Source of the DNA: Aquimarina intermedia
Lineage (GTDB): Bacteria > Bacteroidota > Bacteroidia > Flavobacteriales > Flavobacteriaceae
DNA length: 64,000 nt
Direction of reading: 5' to 3'
Assembly (NCBI RefSeq): GCF_008124785.1
Contig: NZ_VNHU01000003.1
Coordinates: 352,357 to 416,356, forward strand
The notes under the pieces are model-generated. The model was given only the letters and a program-made list of their open reading frames with translations, ran no database searches and was not told where the DNA came from. Positions 27,419 to 37,586 of the stretch are shown here, one piece after another. Both the position numbers and the translations under genes were made by a program. The first letter of the stretch is position 1. Each line of letters begins with the position of its first letter.

Positions 27419-28846
27419 ATGAAAACGAATCCATTAGTTTCGAATGCCCATTACCTACTCCTATTGTTATTTTTAGTATCCACGCACTCATTTTCACAAA
27501 ACTGGAATTCCGGATGGGTCTATATTGAGAATGTCAAAACGGGCCTTGTCATGGATGTGCAAGGAGATGTCAAAGCAAATGGAACCACGGTGTGGCCTTT
27601 TTCACTAAATCATGGCAGGGCGCAATTATTTCGATTTAGTTCAACTAATATTCCGGATAGTTTTGGGGATGATGCACGCTACATGATGGCATACGATAAC
27701 AGTGGTTTAAGTTCCGATTTTTACGTATCTGTTAAAACACCTCCCTTAGTAGTTTTGGGTACTGAGGTTAATGTACCTCCCAGTTCTGGGGCTAGCAGTC
27801 CTGATTTGTTAGTATCACCCACAAGTGAGATGGTTGCAACCGATGATCGTATGGTAAGCGATAAAAAAACATTTAAGAATTTTGTTTTCTCTATTGAGTC
27901 AAAACGAGCCTTTGACAACGCTCCTACCAACGTCATCAATGATCTTTCGATTACTTCAGTGGAAGCACCCAAACAACTATGGAGACTTATTCCCGTTGCT
28001 GGTCAAGCGGATACGTATTTTATTCAGAGTGCTCACTTTACAGATAAAAGGGTCGTTGAACCGGTAGATTTTAATTCCGGGGGGACGCTGGTACTAAGCT
28101 CCTTTACCGGAAACGATATTCAAAAATGGAGAATTATAAAAACGAAGCCTAAAGCAGCTACAAATCTTACCCTTTCTAATTTTGAGTGGGAAGAAAAGTA
28201 TGTTCAAAAACCATGGTATAAGCCTTGGAGATGGCACTTTGTTCAAAAAATAAAAGGAACATTGTCGTGGACCAACTCAAATACTTCAGACCTAACAAAA
28301 CAATACATCCTAATTGATGGTGGTAGTAGCTCGGAGTATGATCCAATTGCATTGGCATCAAATAAAACAAGTCATACGTTTAATATAAAAAGTACTACCT
28401 CGGCAAAGACAAAAGAACATTGTTTTAAGGTGAGAGGCCACAGCAAGTGGGTAGCGCAAAATGTGACATTTAGCGATGGCGAATGTCAAAAACCAACATT
28501 TGACGAAACACCTCCTGCAACCCCAATCCCAGCCGTGGGCATCAGCAAACTAGTTGTTACTAATTGTCATAGTAATAAAAAATCTGTACGCTTGTGGACA
28601 CTTGATCATACCGTTAATGATGGTGTTTGGAAGGATCACGGAACTTTAAACAGCCAATGGCAAGGATCGGGATGTCCGGTTGGATCTCCAAAGGTCATTA
28701 ATTTAAGCGATAATCATAGCTATACCTTTGTCGCTATAGATTGCGGTAATGCTCCACCCACCCAAACGCAGGGCAGCTGTCATAAATTCACAACCTCTCA
28801 AATAAAAGGGGACACCGATGGAACCTCCTTACCTATTGATATTTAA
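27419..28846 (+). CDS. Secreted ricin-type beta-trefoil lectin protein
   Basis: 475 aa from ATG 27419, with signal peptide YLLLLLFLVSTHSFS. An upstream in-frame TTG at 27395 adds only MIISKKQR and is not needed. Residues 20-235 resemble a RICIN lectin unit (WVYIENVKTGLVMDVQG, then QLWRLIPV, then QKWRIIKT). The middle is FN3-like. The last 95 residues form a Cys-containing module (TNCHSNKKSVRLWTLD, CPVGSPKVINL, AIDCGN). It is probably a secreted carbohydrate-binding protein. No hydrolase domain is seen. Confidence 0.7.
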   Translation: MKTNPLVSNAHYLLLLLFLVSTHSFSQNWNSGWVYIENVKTGLVMDVQGDVKANGTTVWPFSLNHGRAQLFRFSSTNIPDSFGDDARYMMAYDNSGLSSDFYVSVKTPPLVVLGTEVNVPPSSGASSPDLLVSPTSEMVATDDRMVSDKKTFKNFVFSIESKRAFDNAPTNVINDLSITSVEAPKQLWRLIPVAGQADTYFIQSAHFTDKRVVEPVDFNSGGTLVLSSFTGNDIQKWRIIKTKPKAATNLTLSNFEWEEKYVQKPWYKPWRWHFVQKIKGTLSWTNSNTSDLTKQYILIDGGSSSEYDPIALASNKTSHTFNIKSTTSAKTKEHCFKVRGHSKWVAQNVTFSDGECQKPTFDETPPATPIPAVGISKLVVTNCHSNKKSVRLWTLDHTVNDGVWKDHGTLNSQWQGSGCPVGSPKVINLSDNHSYTFVAIDCGNAPPTQTQGSCHKFTTSQIKGDTDGTSLPIDI

Positions 28847-29024
28847 ATTGAATTGTTTTATTACTTTTGAAAGTTCTGTCAGTATTTTGAAAACCGGTTG
28901 CATAAAATATAGTTTACTTGGTTTTTGTCTGGTTTTGATTCAAAATCTGCGTTATATCTAAATTTATTAGATTTTATAAAAAGATAGAAAAAACAATTCA
29001 CTAACATATTTCAATTCTTGGTGG

Positions 29025-29032
29025 TATATTTG
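29025..29032 (+). promoter_or_regulatory. Bacteroidota -7 element for the DEAD-protein gene
   Basis: TATATTTG matches TAnnTTTG exactly. Transcription would start near 29039, leaving a leader of about 55 nt before ATG 29095. It probably drives both the DEAD and the ThiE-like genes. Confidence 0.55.
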
Positions 29033-29094
29033 CCCTGTATCAATTGATTCGTACAAATAATACACATAACACTCATATCATCTCTATTGATTCT

Positions 29095-29706
29095 ATGCCT
29101 TTTAAAAAATTACATTCTGATATAAAAGAAAAGCTTGTAGCACTAGAAATTGTAACTCCTACTTCTTTTCAAACTCAAAGTATACCTGTTATAAAAAGTG
29201 GTACAAATGTCTATTGCACGGCACCAGAAGGGAGCGGTAAAACAACTACTCTTGTGCTGACTACTTTACAGAAATTAAAATGCGAAGCTGTAGGTAATGC
29301 ACCGAGAGCTATCGTTTTGGTAGAGAACGCTGAGAAAGCTTCAGAAATGTTTGAAATTTTTCGGAAATATTGCAGACACACCTCCTTACGTGTTTATTAC
29401 GCTGATGAACAACAACACGTTGACTTACTGAAATCAGAAATATTTGAAGGTGTAGACATTCTTATTGCCACTCCGCAAATGCTTAAAAAATTGCTTTTAT
29501 TTAATGGGGTAAGCATCTCTCAGTTAAAAATTTGCAGTATTGATGATGCTGAATTTTTAGTGGAAAATTCATCGTATACAGCGCTTATCTCGATAACACA
29601 AAGTATTAAAAAATGTCAGTTTGTACTATACTCAGAGAAGATAGATCCTAAACTAAAACGCTTTGAATCCAGCTTTATGGAATACGCTAAGATAGTGGCT
29701 GTATAA
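29095..29706 (+). CDS. Single-domain DEAD-box helicase-like protein
   Basis: 203 aa from ATG 29095 (a TTG at 29044 also opens the frame). It has the Q-motif region PTSFQTQSIP, Walker A APEGSGKTT and a degenerate motif II reading DDAE instead of DEAD, with VLYSE at the motif III position. There is no second RecA domain, so it cannot be a normal helicase. It is complete, not cut by a frameshift, with 55 nt to the ThiE-like gene. Possibly it is an RNA-binding ATPase or a regulatory relic conserved with ThiE. Confidence 0.75.
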   Translation: MPFKKLHSDIKEKLVALEIVTPTSFQTQSIPVIKSGTNVYCTAPEGSGKTTTLVLTTLQKLKCEAVGNAPRAIVLVENAEKASEMFEIFRKYCRHTSLRVYYADEQQHVDLLKSEIFEGVDILIATPQMLKKLLLFNGVSISQLKICSIDDAEFLVENSSYTALISITQSIKKCQFVLYSEKIDPKLKRFESSFMEYAKIVAV

Positions 29707-29761
29707 AGATTATCACAGAATTTAAACAAGTTACGCCTATTATACATACTAAAACAACCAG

Positions 29762-30406
29762 ATGATCATACCTAAGCTACATTATATAACGCAGGGAAAT
29801 ACTTCCAAAGAACATCTGGAAAACATTCAAAAGGCGTGTACCTCCGGAATAGAGTTAGTTCGACTGGGGATAGACACTATATCGGATAAAAAGTTTTTGA
29901 AGCTCGCCAAAGAAGCTAGAGAAATTACAGCTCATTTTCAGACCAGATTAATCATCACAGATAAGTATAACATAGCAAAAGAGGTAGCAGCAGATGGTAT
30001 CTATTTGGAAAGAGAAACCTCCTACCCTTCTAAAGTCAGGAAGCATCTATATTCCTGGCAAAGTATTGGTGCAGCGGCAAATACTTTACAAACTTGCCAA
30101 TTGTTACTAGATGAAGATGTTGATTATATAGTTTTAGCTCCCTTTAGCTCCTTAGCAACTAAGAGTAATCCTGCTCAGGAACTAGATGTTAAAGGATTCG
30201 CTGACATTACCAAAGCGTTACATTCTGAGACTCCCATTATTGGGATGGGACGTATAAGTATTGATGAGGCAACTGCCTTACTAGAAACAGGAATATCAGG
30301 CATTGCTGTATCCGATGAAATAACAAAAAACTTTAATAGTATCCGAACATATAACCAACTACTCAACGCTTCTTCAACAGCAGAACAGCGTCATACATTT
30401 AAATAG
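29762..30406 (+). CDS. Thiamine phosphate synthase-like protein
   Basis: 214 aa with a TIM-barrel pattern of ThiE/TenI. It has LHYITQG at the N-terminus, ELVRLGID where ThiE has the pyrimidine-phosphate loop, LIITDKYNIAKEVAADGIYLERE matching the LIINDR...ADGVHLGQ core, then VDYIVLAPFSSLATK and IIGMGRISIDEA. The catalytic segments are altered (for instance ERE for GQxD), so activity as ThiE is uncertain. No other thiamine genes are near. Confidence 0.7.
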   Translation: MIIPKLHYITQGNTSKEHLENIQKACTSGIELVRLGIDTISDKKFLKLAKEAREITAHFQTRLIITDKYNIAKEVAADGIYLERETSYPSKVRKHLYSWQSIGAAANTLQTCQLLLDEDVDYIVLAPFSSLATKSNPAQELDVKGFADITKALHSETPIIGMGRISIDEATALLETGISGIAVSDEITKNFNSIRTYNQLLNASSTAEQRHTFK

Positions 30407-30569
30407 AAACGATTGTATCTTTGTATACTTACTAGTATATACGCAAAATTTGATTTTTCATTTACTTATTCCTGATTGCCTCTTTATACATTCATAAACC
30501 TACAAGACGCCCCTTGGACTAATTTTTAATATATGGATTTATAGAAAAGAATTTGTATGTATTTTGAAT

Positions 30570-32129
30570 TTAATCTAAACCAACAATACGTATAAATTTA
30601 TTTGTAAACATATCTTGCATTTCTGATGATAGTAATTTTTTTCGTTCCTCTACCCATTTGTCAGAACTCCCACCGTACATATGATTGACCAATCCTGGAA
30701 ATTTCCAATAGCTATTTTTTCCCCAATGAATGGTAAAAGGAATATTATTTTCTTTTAATACTGCTATCATTCGTTTAGAATATTCTTCTAAACTCATGAT
30801 TTTCCTTGTTTTTTTCCATAATAAACCATCAATCTCAATTACACAGGTAATTGGAAATTTGGTAAAGCCAAGAGTTGCCTTTGTTCCTTTTACAAAACGT
30901 AATGCAAAAATTCCTGGTATTGGTCCTTCTTCCCGTGTTAATTTGCTAAGAAGATTCATTGCTTTTTCAGAATTTCGGTGATGAATGCCAAATGAACAAG
31001 CAAATGCCGGTCCCTGATAAGGTGCGTCCCAAAAAATTTCTTTAAGCATTCCTGTGGTTTCTTTTTGTTCCTCGGGCAGAATTGTATTTCCTAACCTTTT
31101 GACTAACCATGGAATACTTTTAGGGCAATTTTCGGCTAGTCTTACAAAAAGATAGATTAAATCCCTATAGAGTGATTCTTTAATAACAGGAAACGGATCA
31201 GGATAATTTTTTTGATAAGGTTTCTTATACATAACTTCGACTACGCAATCCGAATCATCACTATACTGATTTATAAATATTTTAAAATGAAAAGGGCGAT
31301 TGGCTTTTCCCTGTGCATTACTTTCTCCAGGAATAACAAACGCCGAATTTTTGAAATCCATTGTGTTAGCGAGTTCGAAGGCTAAATTTTTATCTATTTT
31401 TTTTACGTATCTTTTTAGTAGAAAAACCGGTTCTGCCTCTACTACGACTCCATGAATAAATCCAAAGCTACCCAATCCAACTAAAGCCGCATGAAATAAA
31501 TCGTCATCCCTGATGACTCTGGAATTTAAGGAGTTCACAAAATTATCAAGTAAAACTGGTTTAGATTTTGGTTCTAAAAATATATTATCCTCTGTATTGG
31601 GTCCTATGATAAGATTAAGACCAACAACATAATCTTGTACAGATCCACTATCAATTCCTGAGCCATGAACACCTGTTGAAACACATCCGGCAATTGTCTG
31701 GCCATTGCTGGCGCCACTTGTTTTAAGCGATTTTCCGTGTTCTGCTAAGGTTTCAGAAATTTCTTTGATGGTATTACCACATTCAAATAAGAACAGGTTT
31801 GTGGGATCATAAGTGTTTTCTTGATGACACTCGTTGGCATGTATCGGCATCGAAATGTTCATAAATCCATTAAAATGCATTCTATCCTTATTACTGGCAA
31901 TATTATTCATAGACCAAGCAGATCCATAGGCACGAAACCCTTCTCCAGCGTGTTTAGTTTCTTTTATTAAACGTTGTATTTCAAGTGCTGCGTCATTATA
32001 ACGTTCAATTTTACTGGGCATTACTCTTTCTCCTTCTAATTTTGTTTGGTACAAAATTTTTAAAGGGAAAGGACCGTTACTATGTAAGGTATTCCACTCG
32101 TTTAATTGCTTTATTTTTGTGGTAGCCAT
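30570..32129 (-). CDS. FAD-dependent aldonolactone oxidase-like oxidoreductase
   Basis: 519 aa from ATG 32129 (a TTG three codons upstream is possible). It is of the VAO/PCMH family. The FAD-binding segments GFRAYGSAWSMNNI and SGASNGQTIAGCVSTGVHGS lie in the N-terminal half, and HWGK near the C-terminus is the signature of aldonolactone oxidases. The substrate is probably a sugar lactone or polyol. The gene follows a small lipoprotein gene by 12 nt, so the two are likely co-transcribed. Confidence 0.8.
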   Translation of the reverse strand: MATTKIKQLNEWNTLHSNGPFPLKILYQTKLEGERVMPSKIERYNDAALEIQRLIKETKHAGEGFRAYGSAWSMNNIASNKDRMHFNGFMNISMPIHANECHQENTYDPTNLFLFECGNTIKEISETLAEHGKSLKTSGASNGQTIAGCVSTGVHGSGIDSGSVQDYVVGLNLIIGPNTEDNIFLEPKSKPVLLDNFVNSLNSRVIRDDDLFHAALVGLGSFGFIHGVVVEAEPVFLLKRYVKKIDKNLAFELANTMDFKNSAFVIPGESNAQGKANRPFHFKIFINQYSDDSDCVVEVMYKKPYQKNYPDPFPVIKESLYRDLIYLFVRLAENCPKSIPWLVKRLGNTILPEEQKETTGMLKEIFWDAPYQGPAFACSFGIHHRNSEKAMNLLSKLTREEGPIPGIFALRFVKGTKATLGFTKFPITCVIEIDGLLWKKTRKIMSLEEYSKRMIAVLKENNIPFTIHWGKNSYWKFPGLVNHMYGGSSDKWVEERKKLLSSEMQDMFTNKFIRIVGLD

Positions 32130-32141
32130 ACTGGTCAAGTT

Positions 32142-32483
32142 TTAAAGTTTTTGACAAACATATTTTACTTTCACTTTTCTCTTCTTCCCAAAAGTTATTG
32201 CGCTAAGTAATATACCGCCAAACGTATTGCGATACTCTATAATATTTAGTTTCCCAGATTCACAGCCATCCTGTTCTTTAATGAGATACGTAAAATCTTT
32301 GGAGGCCAAATTTATAGTAATTACGGTGTCTATTTCAACAACAGCCATTCCCCGATAATAATCCTCTCTATTTGAGAAAGGATCTGGTTGAGGAGCTCCA
32401 TTAACGTTCCGTAATCTAACGGAATAACAAGAGGTCAAAAAACTAAGACCACAAACGAATAATGTAAATATAATTTGTTTCAT
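32142..32483 (-). CDS. Small lipoprotein, hypothetical
   Basis: 113 aa. The signal IIFTLFVCGLSFLTSC ends with a lipobox Cys. The mature part is polar and beta-rich (VVEIDTVITINLASKDFTYLI) with one Cys pair candidate. I recognise no family with confidence. It sits 12 nt upstream of the FAD oxidoreductase and is probably translated from the same mRNA. Confidence 0.65.
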   Translation of the reverse strand: MKQIIFTLFVCGLSFLTSCYSVRLRNVNGAPQPDPFSNREDYYRGMAVVEIDTVITINLASKDFTYLIKEQDGCESGKLNIIEYRNTFGGILLSAITFGKKRKVKVKYVCQKL

Positions 32484-32615
32484 TTCAGTGTATTAATGGT
32501 TGCTTTATGTAGTGATTTCAACTTATTTTTTTGTCCGCTAAAAATATAAGTATGTTATCTAATTCTTCACTACTTGGTATATAGTTGATCATCAATAACT
32601 TAGATATAAAAATAA

Positions 32616-35339
32616 CTACTGATACCTTAATTTTCTTGGTCTATTTAAATTTGAAACTTCTAAAGCCATAGCAAAATCAAAAATTAATACTTTAAAATGA
32701 CCTTCTAAGGTAATATCTTTTAAAAACACATCCAGTTCGTTCTTGCAGATATACTCAAGCTCCTTATTATTTTTAGCCTTCCTATGCAAGTCATCAAGAT
32801 AGTTCTCAAACACATCTGAATCAAAAAAAAATATAGGCTCCTTACTCTTATAAATCTCGGTAAAGAGATATATCCACTTTACATTTAATTTAGGACGGTC
32901 TTGAGTGATTTCAATTATATATTTCTCAAAATTATTATTTCCAATATTCTGATCGGCAAGATCTAAAAACTCATCCTTGAGCAATTGATTTGTTTTTAAA
33001 CTTAATCTTGATTTTGAAATATTTAATAAGTAAATTACCTTAAGACGCAAAGTCATGAACTTCACTGCCATTGGACCTAAAAAAACTCGCTCTTGTGCTT
33101 CCTCTAAAAAATTGTTGATTATGGATAAATTTTTATATACATCCTCATATTTTTTTAGATATAGATAGTTTTCGGCGAGTAAGAAAAGAAAGGTTGAGTG
33201 GTTATAAATGTCTTTCAGGTCATTACTTGTTCTTACTTGTTTTTTATGATAAACCAATTCAATCGACTCATTAAACTTGCCTAAACGCTGTTTGAGTGTG
33301 GCATAAATAAATAAGAACTCATCATATTTGCAATAAGTTTTCAAAAACGATGTCTGACTAATTTCATCGTGTAGTGATGTCATCTTCCTGAAATCAGCAA
33401 GAAGTACTTCTTCCATTTGTCGGGTGTAGTATTTTGAAGCGCTTTCACTCCCTGCAGTTTCAAGCATATCCAAGGAAGCTTTGGATCCATAAATATTTTT
33501 GATACTTAATTGAGATTTATCTGAAAGTTCATGTGCAGAATTTTGTAACATTTCTGCGCTCTCAAGATCTATTCTGATATCCAGGTTTTCTTCGATGAAA
33601 TCAGAATGCTCTTTTAGCTTTAATACGTGATAATTGTATTCAGTTCTATCTTCAGGTTTGTCTTTATAAAATTTTATTGCTGCTCTATGAATCATTTTAG
33701 CCTCTTCTGAATATTTTGCGAGGATCATTTTCTCGCAAGCAATTCTTAGATCTTGTCTAAAAATAAACTCATTTTCATTATTTGAACTTTGCATAAGAAA
33801 AGATTCTTTCTTCAATATTTTAAAAATTTCTTCGGCTTTTTCAAATGATAATTCTTGAGAATTTTTGACTATTCCACAAGCTTTAGCTAAAATGTCTCTA
33901 ATTACATTAGGGTTAACTTTTCGCACTAATAATCCAGGAACAGCAATATCTCTAGCTTTCGGGTCATGTATATGTTGTAATATTCGTCCAACAAGATACT
34001 CTTGTATTTCGGCTCTTTTATGAAGTTGTTTTGAATATATAAACTCTGGTGACTTTTTATAAAGGTTCGCAGCCAAATTAAGAACAAGCGGATTACCTCC
34101 TAACTGTTGATAAATACGGTCTCTTGCTTTTTTATCACCTACCCCATTGTTATCTAAAATGACGTTTGCTGATTCTTTGTCAAATTCCTCAATACGTAAT
34201 TCATAAAAGTCGAACTCATCGATTGATTCACTCATTTCAGCGCGTCCAACAAATATTGGTCGAATTCTAGGAATGTAGTCTGAAATTACTTTAATGAATT
34301 CAAAAAATTCAATTAATTCGTAGTGTGATGCTCTGTATTGCATTTCTTCAAAAGAATCAAAAACAATCAGGACAGGAGTTTTAATACTTTCAATTTTATT
34401 TTTGTGCATCTTTCTAAATCTGTCAAATAAATATTCCCTGCTAAACTCGTTCGAAGCTCTAGAGTGATAACCTCTACTACTGTCCTTATTGAGTGATTTT
34501 GAAATATCGATTCGTATAGATTTTAAAGCCTCATTTTGATTTGGAAACTGAAATTCTAACTGTTTCAAACCCTCTATTAAAAAGTTTAATGGTTCTTCTA
34601 TTGAAAAGCCAATTAAATCAAAGTCTATATATACAAAAGGTAAGGTTTGGCTTTTCTTTATAATACTATGATTATCTATAAATTTGGAAATCAATGCGGT
34701 TTTACCAATACCCCCAATACCTTTGATAAGTAAGAACTTCTTTTGATGCCAATCGGTTACATAACGAATTACTTTTTCCACTTTAGATAAAAAACCAGAA
34801 GCTGGAAGCCAATCAACATAATTTTTTAAAATTGTTAATTCTTTTTTTCTGCCAGCGAATTCTTGGATCGGCTTTTTAAATTTAGAAAAAAAATGTTTTT
34901 TTTCTAAATAGCTCTTTAACGATATTTGGGCACTGTCATTACCAGGTATTAGCTTAAGAACCCTACCATAATAGTAAATCTGTTCGTTTGATAGCGCTTC
35001 AACGCCTATCTTTTCTTTTCTCAAAACTTTAAATAGCAATTCTGAAAATATTGCGTTGTTAAGATCAAAAAGCGATATAGTATCTTGTAATTCGTTGTTG
35101 TTAATAAGTTTTTGAAGTATTTTCTTTTGATCTAGATCATTCAATTGGCTATTGCCATCGACTTTAAGAACAGAGCGGTCTTTAAGAAGATCTATATCCT
35201 CTTGTTTAAATTCTGTAAAGTCATTCTCTATATTGAAATCATGCTTTAAAGCAGCCTTTTTAAAGATGGATTCACTTATATAGCTGTTGTCAGAAATATT
35301 AGGGTCACCTAAAAAATCGTTAAGATTGAATTCAGTCAT
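32616..35339 (-). CDS. STAND-type NTPase with helical repeats
   Basis: 907 aa from ATG 35339; a GTG at 35363 would add eight residues. Residues 1-155 are helical and acidic. A REFAG-like linker (EFAGRKKELTIL, about 160-172) precedes the NTPase: Walker A GIGGIGKT (207-214), Walker B PVLIVFDSFEE (about 322-332), FVGRAEM sensor region and QLGGNPLVLNLAANLY of STAND proteins. About 400 C-terminal residues are TPR-like helices that could sense a ligand. It overlaps the upstream gene by 8 nt and is the last gene of the five-gene operon. Such proteins are NLR-like switches that assemble on detection of phage or stress. Confidence 0.8.
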   Translation of the reverse strand: MTEFNLNDFLGDPNISDNSYISESIFKKAALKHDFNIENDFTEFKQEDIDLLKDRSVLKVDGNSQLNDLDQKKILQKLINNNELQDTISLFDLNNAIFSELLFKVLRKEKIGVEALSNEQIYYYGRVLKLIPGNDSAQISLKSYLEKKHFFSKFKKPIQEFAGRKKELTILKNYVDWLPASGFLSKVEKVIRYVTDWHQKKFLLIKGIGGIGKTALISKFIDNHSIIKKSQTLPFVYIDFDLIGFSIEEPLNFLIEGLKQLEFQFPNQNEALKSIRIDISKSLNKDSSRGYHSRASNEFSREYLFDRFRKMHKNKIESIKTPVLIVFDSFEEMQYRASHYELIEFFEFIKVISDYIPRIRPIFVGRAEMSESIDEFDFYELRIEEFDKESANVILDNNGVGDKKARDRIYQQLGGNPLVLNLAANLYKKSPEFIYSKQLHKRAEIQEYLVGRILQHIHDPKARDIAVPGLLVRKVNPNVIRDILAKACGIVKNSQELSFEKAEEIFKILKKESFLMQSSNNENEFIFRQDLRIACEKMILAKYSEEAKMIHRAAIKFYKDKPEDRTEYNYHVLKLKEHSDFIEENLDIRIDLESAEMLQNSAHELSDKSQLSIKNIYGSKASLDMLETAGSESASKYYTRQMEEVLLADFRKMTSLHDEISQTSFLKTYCKYDEFLFIYATLKQRLGKFNESIELVYHKKQVRTSNDLKDIYNHSTFLFLLAENYLYLKKYEDVYKNLSIINNFLEEAQERVFLGPMAVKFMTLRLKVIYLLNISKSRLSLKTNQLLKDEFLDLADQNIGNNNFEKYIIEITQDRPKLNVKWIYLFTEIYKSKEPIFFFDSDVFENYLDDLHRKAKNNKELEYICKNELDVFLKDITLEGHFKVLIFDFAMALEVSNLNRPRKLRYQ

Positions 35340-36462
35340 GGCTCTCGAATATTTTAATATCACTTCTAATAACTTCAGCTAATTTTGAGACACTTGTTTT
35401 GCTAAAGGGTAAAAGTCGCTTAACAAAAGCATCTTCAAAATTAGTGTCACTTTCTTTATAGAGTTTATCTATTTTTGCTTTGTATTTTTGATACACTATA
35501 GCTGCAAAGTTTTTAAGATCATCCTGGCTAATATTTTCCATTTCATACACCTCGCATTTGTTAGATAGGTCGGAATCCCATTCAGATAAATTTTCATAAG
35601 AAAATCCTGCTATTACAAAAATTGCTTTTGGAAATGTTTCAACGACTCTTTTTATCAGCTCATAAAGAAAATTGTTTACATCGTTCAATAGATTTGTTAT
35701 TTTGTGAAAATCGTGAATAAAGACTAAGGGTATTTTATCCATTTTTAAAAACTTAGTTCTTAGTAGTTCACAAAATCTAATGAATTTTAAATCCTCTATC
35801 TCTTCAATACCCAAATTAGTATCCAAGTTGAAATTTGCTGCCATTATTTTTGCTAAATGAAGACCCTGCTCACTTGCAGCTGCTGGAACTTCTAAATATC
35901 TAAATACATTTATTTCTCTAAATTCAAGGAAGTCAAATTTATCGCAGACATCTAAAAAGTATTCTTTTAAATAAGACATGCCGCTTTGTTTTTCGCCTTT
36001 TACAAAAATAACCTCGCCTTTATTGCAATTTAATGCATGATAAAATTTAGCTCTAAAGTCCGTTCTATCTAAAAAAGGCAAATTAGTAGCTTTAAATAAT
36101 ACGGATTGAAAGTGATTCGTATTAAGTCCATTAATAATATCATAGTTGTCTCTGGATACATAGGAATTAAATTTTCCTAAGAAACGCGCGATTACCTGAT
36201 CACCTTCGATTTGATTTTCTTTAATTTTCTCAATAAATTTAAGGGTAAACACACCTAGTTCTCCTTCGTTTTTTAGAGCAAAAAGGTACTGAGGCAGGGC
36301 AACCTGATACGGTGCATCAATTGCTAACATTTGGTAAGTGCTTACATCAATAAGAATAACATAGCTATTTAAACTTTGTGAATTTGAAAAAACATGCCTT
36401 ACAGCTGCTGTGAGACTACTTAATAATTTGGCATCAAATAAAGTATTTATTAACCCGTGCAT
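35332..36462 (-). CDS. P-loop NTPase-like protein with degenerate Walker A
   Basis: 376 aa. Residues 1-100 form a helical domain that may be an effector-associated (EAD-like) adaptor. The NTPase-like part has GEKQSGMSYL (156-165), where the essential Walker Lys is Met162, and a weak Walker B IPLVFIHDFHKI (about 244-255). It is therefore unlikely to hydrolyse ATP. It may be a pseudo-ATPase scaffold or inhibitor pairing with the active STAND protein. It overlaps the protease gene by 13 nt and the STAND gene by 8 nt, so the three should be made in step. Confidence 0.7.
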   Translation of the reverse strand: MHGLINTLFDAKLLSSLTAAVRHVFSNSQSLNSYVILIDVSTYQMLAIDAPYQVALPQYLFALKNEGELGVFTLKFIEKIKENQIEGDQVIARFLGKFNSYVSRDNYDIINGLNTNHFQSVLFKATNLPFLDRTDFRAKFYHALNCNKGEVIFVKGEKQSGMSYLKEYFLDVCDKFDFLEFREINVFRYLEVPAAASEQGLHLAKIMAANFNLDTNLGIEEIEDLKFIRFCELLRTKFLKMDKIPLVFIHDFHKITNLLNDVNNFLYELIKRVVETFPKAIFVIAGFSYENLSEWDSDLSNKCEVYEMENISQDDLKNFAAIVYQKYKAKIDKLYKESDTNFEDAFVKRLLPFSKTSVSKLAEVIRSDIKIFESHD

Positions 36463-37586
36463 ATTGTTGGATTATAGTTTTTTATACTAAGATCAATTAG
36501 TATCGTATTGATATTTATACCTTGATTAAATTCTGGTATGTAACGTGGATCTCCCATATTGTGTAATCCTATCAATTCAAATTTCTCATTAAATACAGGG
36601 GCACCAGAAGAGCCATGCATCGTGTTTACTTCATATCTAAACCGTCTTTTTTGACTTGAAAAACCGATAATTTTATTTAAACCAATAGCCAGTTTTTGAG
36701 ATTGACCCTCAGGATGTTGAAGGATAAGTACATTTCTATTATTCTCGTCATCGTATTTTTTCAAATTAATCCATCCTCTTTCTTTACCGTTAAAAGTGTT
36801 TTCTGCATTAAGTCCAAATGGCAATTCACCTACTTTTTCTTCAAGGTTAAGAAGTGCATAATCACATTGATCTTTTGGATATTCTATATTTAGGTTTGGT
36901 TCACCATAGTCGTCGTAAGAACTATAATTACTACTAAGGGCTACCGGATTGTCTTGAGATATTTGAAATTCTGTACCTGAGGTGAATTCCGTGTTATTAA
37001 TTGATTTTTCATAGTCGAAGCGACATTTCACACGTTCTAATAGTTCAGGAGTGTTCAAAACGGGTTCAATAACGTGATAATTGGTTAGGACTTGATTTGG
37101 GCTAACCAAAAAACCGGTTCCAGGTATCATCTTACCTTGTTCGTTGAAAACTTCTACTCGACATACACAACGCTTATTTCTAGCAAGACCCTTTAAAAGG
37201 ACATCAGTATCTAACATTGGGCTGGCGTTCAATAAATTTTGCAATGCTTTAACGGATGCTTTCTGTGGGTTTTGGTTTGGAATATTGTTTTCGTAAATCT
37301 GTAGAGAAAGTCCATGGTCAAAAATTATTTGATTGACAATATCAGCGTCATCAGTATCAGATTGTAATGCAAATAGGAATGGAATAAAGTTCCTATTATT
37401 ACTACTTAAATTTGATATAAATATTGGCAAATCCTGACTAAAATTATCATTGTTACTGAACATGTTCCTTATTTTAAAATCGCTCCTAGCTATTCTTGTT
37501 AGCATCAAAGAATCTAATTTATTTAGCGTATAGTTCACATCAATATAGTGCGAAAGTTTTCTTATTTCATTTGCTGTAATATCCAT
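36450..37586 (-). CDS. Trypsin-like serine protease with helical N-terminal adaptor domain
   Basis: 378 aa with no signal peptide, so intracellular. Residues 1-105 are a helical domain resembling effector-associated domains of NLR-like systems. The protease domain (about 135-360) carries an intact triad: H171 in LTNYHVI, D242 in CDYALL and S327 in HGSSGAP. Trypsin-like proteases with EADs are known effectors or activators in bacterial conflict systems. It overlaps the amidase gene by 20 nt. Likely targets are the two upstream proteins or host proteins; this is inference. Confidence 0.8.
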   Translation of the reverse strand: MDITANEIRKLSHYIDVNYTLNKLDSLMLTRIARSDFKIRNMFSNNDNFSQDLPIFISNLSSNNRNFIPFLFALQSDTDDADIVNQIIFDHGLSLQIYENNIPNQNPQKASVKALQNLLNASPMLDTDVLLKGLARNKRCVCRVEVFNEQGKMIPGTGFLVSPNQVLTNYHVIEPVLNTPELLERVKCRFDYEKSINNTEFTSGTEFQISQDNPVALSSNYSSYDDYGEPNLNIEYPKDQCDYALLNLEEKVGELPFGLNAENTFNGKERGWINLKKYDDENNRNVLILQHPEGQSQKLAIGLNKIIGFSSQKRRFRYEVNTMHGSSGAPVFNEKFELIGLHNMGDPRYIPEFNQGININTILIDLSIKNYNPTICTG

